Shown piece after piece: positions 13,703 through 19,325 of a DNA stretch of 19,325 nt. Source of the stretch: Candidatus Electronema nielsenii (GTDB lineage Bacteria > Desulfobacterota > Desulfobulbia > Desulfobulbales > Desulfobulbaceae); NCBI GenBank assembly GCA_026122915.1, contig JAGIXO010000023.1:1-19325 (forward strand). The letters are read 5' to 3'. The translations under genes were made by a program, and so were the position numbers. Under the pieces are notes generated by a model, which worked only from the letters and a program-made list of their open reading frames with translations, did no database searches and was not told the DNA's origin. The first letter of the stretch is position 1. The number at the start of each line of letters is the position of its first letter.

Positions 13703-14113
13703 ATGCCTACTCAACCGGAAGCAGGGCCGTCTGTCAAGTCCTTTCAGCAGCTTGAAGCTCTTGTTAAAAGGCTGCGTTCCGAGCAAGGTTGTCCTTGGGA
13801 TCAGCAGCAAACCGCTGCCAGCCTGAAGAAATATATCCTCGAAGAAGCGACAGAGCTGGCCGAAGCCATTGACCGGGGCGATGAGCAGCTTATCTGCGAG
13901 GAAGCGGGCGATCTCTATTTTGTCCTCACCCTGCTGCTGGTGATTTGCGAGGAAAAAGGCGGTTGCTCTGTTGCCGATGTCCTCAATGCCGTCTGTGAAA
14001 AGATGCTGCGCAGGCATCCTCATGTCTTTGCTGCTGACGGTCAGGTTATGCCATCTGAGGAGCAGCTCAGGGCGCAGTGGGAGCGGATCAAGCAAGAGGA
14101 AAAAAGACGATGA
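13703..14113 (+). CDS. mazG: Single-domain MazG nucleotide pyrophosphohydrolase
   Basis: Hydrolyses (d)NTPs to monophosphates and helps clear damaged nucleotides or control (p)ppGpp. The 136-residue protein is a single all-alpha MazG domain. It shows LRSEQGCPWDQQQT (24-37), the metal-binding E47-E48-x2-E51 and E66-E67-x2-D70 patterns, and a basic tail. E. coli MazG has two such domains and about 263 residues, so this is the short type, not a truncation with an obvious break. The ATG at 13703 has a weak ribosome site. It is divergent from the 81-residue gene. Confidence 0.9.
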   Translation: MPTQPEAGPSVKSFQQLEALVKRLRSEQGCPWDQQQTAASLKKYILEEATELAEAIDRGDEQLICEEAGDLYFVLTLLLVICEEKGGCSVADVLNAVCEKMLRRHPHVFAADGQVMPSEEQLRAQWERIKQEEKRR

Positions 14114-14171
14114 GACTAATCGATTAATGGTGTTTGCTTTGCATTACCTAACTAACTTTCACTATGTTTAA

Positions 14172-14252
14172 TCACCCACGCGATTTCAGTAACAATTGAG
14201 ATAATTGCAGCAGGATAGGTTCTTTGCTCCATTGCTTATCTGTGAGTTCCAT
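14172..14252 (-). pseudogene. Possible transposase remnant, 26 codons
   Basis: In the 292-base gap between mazG and recN (14114-14405) the minus strand reads MELTDKQWSKEPILLQ and stops after 26 codons. The opening resembles the N-terminus of IS5-type transposases, which often begin with a LTDxQW segment followed by EPLLP. No terminal repeats or further transposase sequence were found. The rest of the gap is A/T-rich and contains two tiny plus-strand ORFs (20 and 16 codons from 14279) without good ribosome sites. Chance resemblance is possible. Confidence 0.3.
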
Positions 14253-14405
14253 AAATCATCTCTGTCGAAATTTATTGCATGAGTCAAGTTTATTTCGAGA
14301 TAGCTTCCGCTCAAATTGAATTCCCCGCAGAAACAAGGTAAGATGGCGGTGGAACCCGACGAAGTCGTCTCTCTGCTGAAAACCTTAACCTGAACCAAGG
14401 CAGCC

Positions 14406-16082
14406 ATGCTGCTCGAACTGCGCATCAACGATTTGGCTTTAATCAGCACGCTGGAGCTGGATTTTTCTGCTGCTCCCACTGGGCTAATCGTCTTCACCGG
14501 CGAAACCGGCGCGGGCAAATCGATCATCCTTCAGGCGGTGCATCTGCTCACCGGTGGCAGGGCTTCGTCGCTGCTGGTGCGCAGCGGTTGCGAGCAGGCG
14601 ACCATCGAAGCCTCATTTGACATCAGCAAGCAGCCTGAACTGGCAGAATTGCTGCATCAGCACGGTTTGGACAGCAGCGGCGATTGTATCCTGCGTCGGA
14701 TTGTCAACGGCAAAGGCCGCAGTCGTTTTTTTATCAATGACCGACTGGCAACCGCCCGACTTGTTGCTGATCTCACAGAAAATTTGGTCAATATCGCGGG
14801 CCAGCACGATCAACAGCTTTTGCTCAGAAACAGCAGCCACATTGACTTTCTCGACGGCTACGGTGGCCTGTTGGAACAACGGCAGCAATACACTTTTCTC
14901 TACGACCGGCGACAGCAGCTACTCCGCCGTCTTCGTTTAGTGCACGAGCAGGAGCAGCACAAAGAGCAGAAACGCGATTTTCTTGGCTTTCAGTTGCGGG
15001 AAATCCGCCAAGCAGGATTGTCTCCGGGCGAGGACGATGCGCTCATCAAGGAGCGCGACCTGCTTAAATCTTCCACCGCTTTGGTTGAATTGGTCGGAAA
15101 AAGCTGCCAGCTGCTTCGCGAGCAGGTGCATGGACATCTCAGCGTCATCAGAAAGAATATGGAGCAGGCTTTCGCGCTTGATCCCAACCTGAAAGAGCTG
15201 TCGGCGCGGACCAGTTCGGCGTGTTTTGAAATTGAGGATTTAGAAGGCTGCCTTGATGCCTATTTAGAAGCTATTCCTTCTGATCACGGTAGAATGGAGC
15301 AAATTGCCGCTCGGTTAGCTCAGATTCGTCAGCTACAGCGCAAATACGGTACGACCATTGAGGAAGTGCTGGCTTTTGCCGAGCGGATTGAAAAGGAATT
15401 GCATGTCCTTGACCGCATTGAGCAGGAGCTGGTCGAGATAGAGCAAGTGCTGCACGGCATCGAAGCGGAACTCCGCCAGCAGGCCGCCGCGCTGTCTAAA
15501 GAGCGGATTGAGGCCGGGGCAAAGCTCTCACAGGCCATGCAGGCCGAGTTGGCTTCACTCAGTTTCAAGCAGACCTTGTTTGAGGTTTCAGTGCAGGCTG
15601 ATGCAGCGATTTTATCGTCAGATGGCTGGGATAAAGTGGAATTCCTCTTTTCCGCCAATCCGGGCGAGCCGCTCAAACCGCTGACCGAGGTGGTTTCAGG
15701 TGGTGAGCTGTCTCGGCTGATGCTGGCAATGAAGTGCCTCTTTGCCCGCCAAGATAAGGTGGAGACGGTGATTTTGGATGAAATCGACGCGGGTATCGGC
15801 GGCGAGGCAGCCAGTGCAGTGGCCCGTAAGATCGATGAGCTATCTGGACATCATCAAGTTTTCTGCATCACTCATCTGCCGCAAATTGCCGCTTACGGCG
15901 ATGCCCATTTTTTGGTGGAAAAAATCGCAGACGGTAGCCGCACTCGTACCTTCATCCGCAGCCTGCTCCCGGAGGAACGAGCCGCTGAACTGGCCCGAAT
16001 GCTGGGTGGCGACAACCCCACTGAACAGACTATGGCCTTGGCAAGGGAGATGCTGGATGGAGGTACGCGGCAGAAAAGATAG
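14406..16082 (+). CDS. recN: DNA repair protein RecN
   Basis: SMC-like ATPase recruited to double-strand breaks in recombination repair. The 558-residue protein has Walker A GETGAGKS (32-39), a long helical, Glu/Gln-rich coiled-coil region (about 155-385), the ABC signature VVSGGELSRLML (429-440), Walker B VILDEID (455-461) and H490. Length matches the family. AAGG lies about six bases before the ATG. No LexA box is evident just upstream, although part of the region looks like decayed DNA. The gene is followed after 70 bases by the acetolactate synthase gene. Confidence 0.96.
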   Translation: MLLELRINDLALISTLELDFSAAPTGLIVFTGETGAGKSIILQAVHLLTGGRASSLLVRSGCEQATIEASFDISKQPELAELLHQHGLDSSGDCILRRIVNGKGRSRFFINDRLATARLVADLTENLVNIAGQHDQQLLLRNSSHIDFLDGYGGLLEQRQQYTFLYDRRQQLLRRLRLVHEQEQHKEQKRDFLGFQLREIRQAGLSPGEDDALIKERDLLKSSTALVELVGKSCQLLREQVHGHLSVIRKNMEQAFALDPNLKELSARTSSACFEIEDLEGCLDAYLEAIPSDHGRMEQIAARLAQIRQLQRKYGTTIEEVLAFAERIEKELHVLDRIEQELVEIEQVLHGIEAELRQQAAALSKERIEAGAKLSQAMQAELASLSFKQTLFEVSVQADAAILSSDGWDKVEFLFSANPGEPLKPLTEVVSGGELSRLMLAMKCLFARQDKVETVILDEIDAGIGGEAASAVARKIDELSGHHQVFCITHLPQIAAYGDAHFLVEKIADGSRTRTFIRSLLPEERAAELARMLGGDNPTEQTMALAREMLDGGTRQKR

Positions 16083-16152
16083 ACTTCTTGTGCAAATAAA
16101 AATGAGATAGAGATGGGAGTTACGCCGCTTAATTTTACAATTGATACACACA

Positions 16153-17802
16153 ATGAACGGTGCTGAACTGTTAGTCCGCTGCTTAGAGAATGAAGGCGTT
16201 GAATACATCTTCGGCATTCCGGGTGAAGAGAACTTGGCCTTCCTTGAGGCTCTGCGCACGTCTTCAATCAAATTGATTCTCACCCGACACGAGCAGGCGG
16301 CAGGTTTTATGGCTGCTGCGTATGGCCGACTGACCGGCAAACCGGGAGTCTGTCTTTCAACCTTGGGGCCAGGCGCAACCAACTTTGTCACCAGCGTGGC
16401 TTACGCCTTCTTGGGCGGAATGCCTTGTCTGTTCATCACCGGCCAGAAGCCGATCAAAACCTCGAAGCAGGGTCGCTTCCAGATCATCAACGTGGTCTCG
16501 ATGATGGCCCCGATCACCAAGATGACCCGGCAGATTGTCAGTGCCGATTCTATCGCCGCCCTCACTCGCGAAGCCTTCCGCACTGCTGTACAGGAAAAGG
16601 CCGGGCCAGTGCATCTGGAGCTGCCAGAGGATATTGCTGCCGAGCCTGTTTCAGAAGCCGCCCGGCCTTTTCCGGTGACAGATGTGCCGATTCCCTTGGC
16701 TTCGGACGAGGCACTGCGCAAGGTGGCGGAGATTATCAAACAAGCGAAAAATCCGCTTTTGCTCATTGCCGCTGTTGCCAATCGCCGTCAGACTGGCGCG
16801 GCTCTGAAACAGTTCATCGACCGCACGGGCATTCATTTCTTTTCTACGCAGATGGGCAAAGGCACGGCAGATGAATTTCATCCCCGCTGTCTCGGTACCG
16901 CCGCTCTTTCTGATCACGATTACCTACACTGCGCCATTGGCAGGGCGGATGTGATCATCAACGTTGGCCATGATGTGGTAGAGAAGCCTCCTTTTTTCAT
17001 GCACCGAGATGGAGTGCAGGTAATTCATATTAATTACTTCAGCGCGGTCTTTGACGAGGTCTATTTCCCCCAGCATGAGGTGATCGGTGATATTGCCGAC
17101 TCTATCGAGCGGTTAGCCTTGCTCCTCCAAGTAGATTCGTTAGTCGGGAACGGCTACTTCAGTCTGCTGAAAAAGGAAATCGAGAAGAACGTCTATCGCT
17201 GCACTCTGCCAGTTACGTTTCCCTACACGCCGCAGCAGCTCACCAAGATCATTCAAGAGCTGACCGACAAGGACACCATTCTCTCCTTAGACAACGGCAT
17301 GTACAAAATCTGGTTTGCCCGCAACTACAAGTCGGCGGCTCCTTGCTCAGTGCTCTTGGACAACGCCTTAGCGACGATGGGCGCAGGCTTGCCTGTGGCA
17401 ATTGCCGCTAAGATGCTGTATCCAGAACGCAAGGTAATTGCGGTCTGTGGTGACGGCGGCTTTATGATGAACTCGCAGGAGTTAGAAACCGCTATCCGCC
17501 TCAAGCTCGATCTGACCGTCCTCATCCTTCGCGACAACGGTTTCGGCATGATCAAGTGGAAGCAGGCAGGCATGAATCTGCCTCTCTACGGTCTCGACTT
17601 CGGCAATCCTGATTTCGTCAAATACGCAGAAAGCTACGGCGCAACAGGCTGGCGAGTTTCCGAGCAGCATCAGCTCCCGGAAATTCTTGATCACTGCCTG
17701 AACACACCCGGCGTACATTTAATTGAGCTGCCGATTGATTATGCAGAGAACGAATCAGTGCTAATCGAAGAGCTGCGCAAGAAAACCTGCCTGATTGGTT
17801 GA
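16153..17802 (+). CDS. Acetolactate synthase large subunit, PRK08322-like
   Basis: A thiamine-diphosphate enzyme joining two pyruvates to acetolactate. It has 549 residues in the usual three-domain order. The TPP-activating glutamate is E47 in TRHEQAAGFM. The ThDP/Mg site is GDGGFMMN (about residues 433-440), ending with RDNGFGM. The segments GVEYIFGIPGEENLAFLEAL and LGPGATNFVTSVAYAFLGGMP match the proteobacterial group often annotated as acetolactate synthase PRK08322. No small regulatory subunit lies beside it, so it may be a catabolic or stand-alone type. Related TPP enzymes such as glyoxylate carboligase cannot be wholly excluded. The ATG at 16153 is preferred over a TTG four codons earlier; neither has a strong ribosome site. 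Its stop overlaps the aat start. Confidence 0.88.
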   Translation: MNGAELLVRCLENEGVEYIFGIPGEENLAFLEALRTSSIKLILTRHEQAAGFMAAAYGRLTGKPGVCLSTLGPGATNFVTSVAYAFLGGMPCLFITGQKPIKTSKQGRFQIINVVSMMAPITKMTRQIVSADSIAALTREAFRTAVQEKAGPVHLELPEDIAAEPVSEAARPFPVTDVPIPLASDEALRKVAEIIKQAKNPLLLIAAVANRRQTGAALKQFIDRTGIHFFSTQMGKGTADEFHPRCLGTAALSDHDYLHCAIGRADVIINVGHDVVEKPPFFMHRDGVQVIHINYFSAVFDEVYFPQHEVIGDIADSIERLALLLQVDSLVGNGYFSLLKKEIEKNVYRCTLPVTFPYTPQQLTKIIQELTDKDTILSLDNGMYKIWFARNYKSAAPCSVLLDNALATMGAGLPVAIAAKMLYPERKVIAVCGDGGFMMNSQELETAIRLKLDLTVLILRDNGFGMIKWKQAGMNLPLYGLDFGNPDFVKYAESYGATGWRVSEQHQLPEILDHCLNTPGVHLIELPIDYAENESVLIEELRKKTCLIG

Positions 17803-18494
17803 TGCCTGTCTTTCAGCTCACTAACGAGATTATCTTTCCTCCGCCGGAGCTTGCCGAGCCGGATGGCCTTCTCGCCGTGGGTGGCGACCTTTCACCTGCC
17901 CGCTTGCTCGCTGCCTATCAACAGGGTATCTTTCCGTGGTATTCCGGCAAAGAGCCAATCCTCTGGTGGTCGCTTTCGCCAAGGTTAGTGCTGTTCCCGG
18001 AAGAGTTTCATCTACCGAAAAGCCTTGCTCGCACCATCCGGCGGCAGGTGTATCAGGTCAGCGCAGACACCGCCTTTGCTGAGGTGATTGCTTCCTGCGC
18101 TGCTGTCCGTGAGGAGACTGGAACATGGATCACCCAAGAAATGCAGGCTGCCTACATTCGCTTGCATGAACTCGGCTTTGCTCATTCGATTGAATGCCGC
18201 TTTGAGGGCGAATTAGTCGGCGGGCTGTACGGGGTCTGTTTGGATAAAATGTTCTTTGGCGAATCAATGTTCTCTCTGCGCGACGATGCCTCGAAGGTTG
18301 CGCTGGCGGCTTTGGTCAATCACGCCAAGCAGCTCGGCATTCAGGCGGTTGACTGCCAGATGACCACCGCCCATATGCTCCGCTTCGGCAGCCACGAATT
18401 AGACCGTCCCACCTTTCAAGAGCTGCTTGAGCAATCTGTCCAGCGCATTCAGCCCCAGCCGCGTTGGCGGCTTACAGAGCAAGGCAGCATCTGA
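17802..18494 (+). CDS. aat: Leucyl/phenylalanyl-tRNA--protein transferase (Aat)
   Basis: Adds leucine or phenylalanine from aminoacyl-tRNA to proteins with an N-terminal Arg or Lys, marking them for ClpS/ClpAP degradation. The 230-residue protein has the family hallmarks FPPPELAEPDGLLAVGGDLS (13-32), YQQGIFPWYSGKEPILWWSLSPR, FGESMFS and ALAALVNHA, near-complete in length. The ATG at 17802 overlaps the acetolactate synthase stop by one base (TGATG), so translation is probably coupled. A TTG one codon earlier is also in frame. The pairing with acetolactate synthase appears to be operon convenience only. Confidence 0.96.
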   Translation: MPVFQLTNEIIFPPPELAEPDGLLAVGGDLSPARLLAAYQQGIFPWYSGKEPILWWSLSPRLVLFPEEFHLPKSLARTIRRQVYQVSADTAFAEVIASCAAVREETGTWITQEMQAAYIRLHELGFAHSIECRFEGELVGGLYGVCLDKMFFGESMFSLRDDASKVALAALVNHAKQLGIQAVDCQMTTAHMLRFGSHELDRPTFQELLEQSVQRIQPQPRWRLTEQGSI

Positions 18495-18644
18495 GGGCGG
18501 AAAAGTGGTTTTTTGAAAAAAGCCATTGTAGCGGCGGCATTTTTCTGATAATTTCTTTCAGGTTCCACTGTATGATCCGCGAAGCAGCTCGTTGCTGCCT
18601 CCGGGAACCAGATAGTGCAAAATATAACCCGCAACAACTGAACA

Positions 18645-19325
18645 ATGTATTTTTCTTCCGCTTTTTCGGTTTCATATTTCCGCAGTTTACTGCTTTTGGG
18701 CCTCACCGCCCCGCTGCTTCTCAACGGCTGCCTGCCCACCGGCAAGACCGTGGTGCAGCCGTATCCTTCCACTCCACCTGTCTCACCGTCAAAGCATACT
18801 GTGCCGCCGAGACAGGTACTTTCCCCGGAAGAGCAGGCTGCTTATAACAAGCAGGTGCTGGAACCTGCCTTAGCCACCATCAGCGGGCGTATTGCTGCAT
18901 ACGAGCAACGACTGCGCGATTGGCAAGACTTGGGCAGTCGCAAAGAGTCGCTGAACCTCACTTCCGATGAAATTGAGCAAATCGTTAGCTGCCGTAATCG
19001 GGTTGCCGATCTTCAAGATGCCTACAAAGGGCTGCAAGAAAAGCTGCTTCAAGAGCAACCTGCCGAGGTCTCCCGTGAGCTGTTGTTCAAATCGCTGCAA
19101 GATTTCAAAGAGAAGGATATCGCTTATTTGGAGGGAGAATGCCCGCAGCTCTTTACCTCTTTGGCTTCCCCTTCGGATACCAGCAAAGCAGTAGCGACGG
19201 AAAGTCAGGAAGTCAACAATGTTGTTCAGCAGCCAGAACCCCCTTCTGAGCCGCAGCAAGAGCAATCGCCAGATGGTGCTTCTCTCCACCGCCAAGGGCT
19301 TACTCTCCTGAAAAGTGGACAGGAG
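18645..19325 (+). CDS. Lipoprotein, N-terminal 227 codons (runs off the window)
   Basis: A plus-strand gene open to the right edge with no stop. Residues 1-29 form a lipoprotein signal with lipobox L26-N27-G28-C29, so the mature protein is anchored by C29. A Pro/Ser/Thr-rich linker (residues 30-60) follows, then a long, strongly helical and probably coiled-coil domain (about 62-175; rich in Gln, Glu, Lys and Leu). A Glu/Pro/Gln-rich spacer comes next, and the visible part ends at HRQGLTLLKSGQE, which could open a TPR-like repeat. A periplasmic cell-envelope role is likely. The family cannot be fixed from the visible part. The ribosome site is weak. The 150-base gap after aat contains no clear promoter or terminator. 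Confidence 0.7.
   Translation, partial: MYFSSAFSVSYFRSLLLLGLTAPLLLNGCLPTGKTVVQPYPSTPPVSPSKHTVPPRQVLSPEEQAAYNKQVLEPALATISGRIAAYEQRLRDWQDLGSRKESLNLTSDEIEQIVSCRNRVADLQDAYKGLQEKLLQEQPAEVSRELLFKSLQDFKEKDIAYLEGECPQLFTSLASPSDTSKAVATESQEVNNVVQQPEPPSEPQQEQSPDGASLHRQGLTLLKSGQE

Noticed and set aside
13658..14095. 145-codon minus-strand ORF opposite mazG
   Set aside because: Shadow of mazG, which has clear catalytic motifs on the plus strand.
14279..14393. Two tiny plus-strand ORFs (20 and 16 codons) before recN
   Set aside because: No ribosome sites of note and no recognisable sequence. Probably chance.
18506..18525. TGGTTTTTTGAAAAAAGCCA after aat as a terminator
   Set aside because: The arms are mostly T/A with a bulge and no following T-run, so stability is doubtful.

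Overview
The window is a chromosomal stretch from a bacterium, most likely a Desulfobulbales-type sulfur-cycling deltaproteobacterium (Desulfobacterota; cable-bacterium relatives are possible). This is inferred from the flavour of the proteins: a biotin synthase with anaerobe-type residues, a long-form HisG, a lone PRK08322-type acetolactate synthase, and two YkgJ-type CxxCxxCC proteins. Most genes are compact, GC-rich housekeeping genes. Three genes (a YkgJ-type protein at 2504-3070, an SGNH hydrolase at 7092-8159 and a HEPN-like membrane protein at 11147-11713) are visibly A/T-rich and look like later arrivals. I see no CRISPR array, prophage or complete insertion sequence.

Layout. 1-2287 (minus): the start of an unidentified gene, its promoter, an A/T-rich spacer with phased 21-bp repeats, a perfect palindrome, and htpG. 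2504-4528 (plus): the YkgJ-type protein and a HemY-type protoporphyrinogen oxidase. 4606-4695 (minus): tRNA-Ser(CGA). 4837-8159 (plus): a LEA14/WHy lipoprotein, a second YkgJ-type protein, bioB and the SGNH hydrolase. 8248-11713 (minus), in transcription order: the HEPN-like membrane protein, hisI, hisG, engB (yihA/ysxC) and epmA. These are closely packed, with ATGA overlaps. 11769-12836 (minus): a small accessory operon of a DUF3096 membrane peptide, a 59-residue four-cysteine protein and an unidentified 176-residue protein, ending in a decayed partial copy of the four-cysteine gene. Two of these genes are under 60 codons and easily missed. 13019-14113: a SlyD-like FKBP, an 81-residue hypothetical protein on the opposite strand overlapping its 3' end, and a single-domain MazG. 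14406-19325 (plus): recN, acetolactate synthase, aat and the first 227 codons of a lipoprotein that runs off the window.

How the genes fit together. HisI and HisG belong to histidine synthesis. EngB supports 50S assembly, EpmA modifies elongation factor P, Aat tags proteins for the N-end rule, and HtpG and the FKBP fold proteins. BioB and HemY make biotin and heme precursors. MazG and RecN deal with nucleotide pools and DNA breaks. No single new multi-gene system is evident. The most unusual items are the biotin synthase lacking one classical [2Fe-2S] cysteine while carrying extra cysteines, the covarying palindromic repeat behind two separate stop codons, the small cysteine-rich operon with its decayed copy, and the HEPN-like membrane protein.
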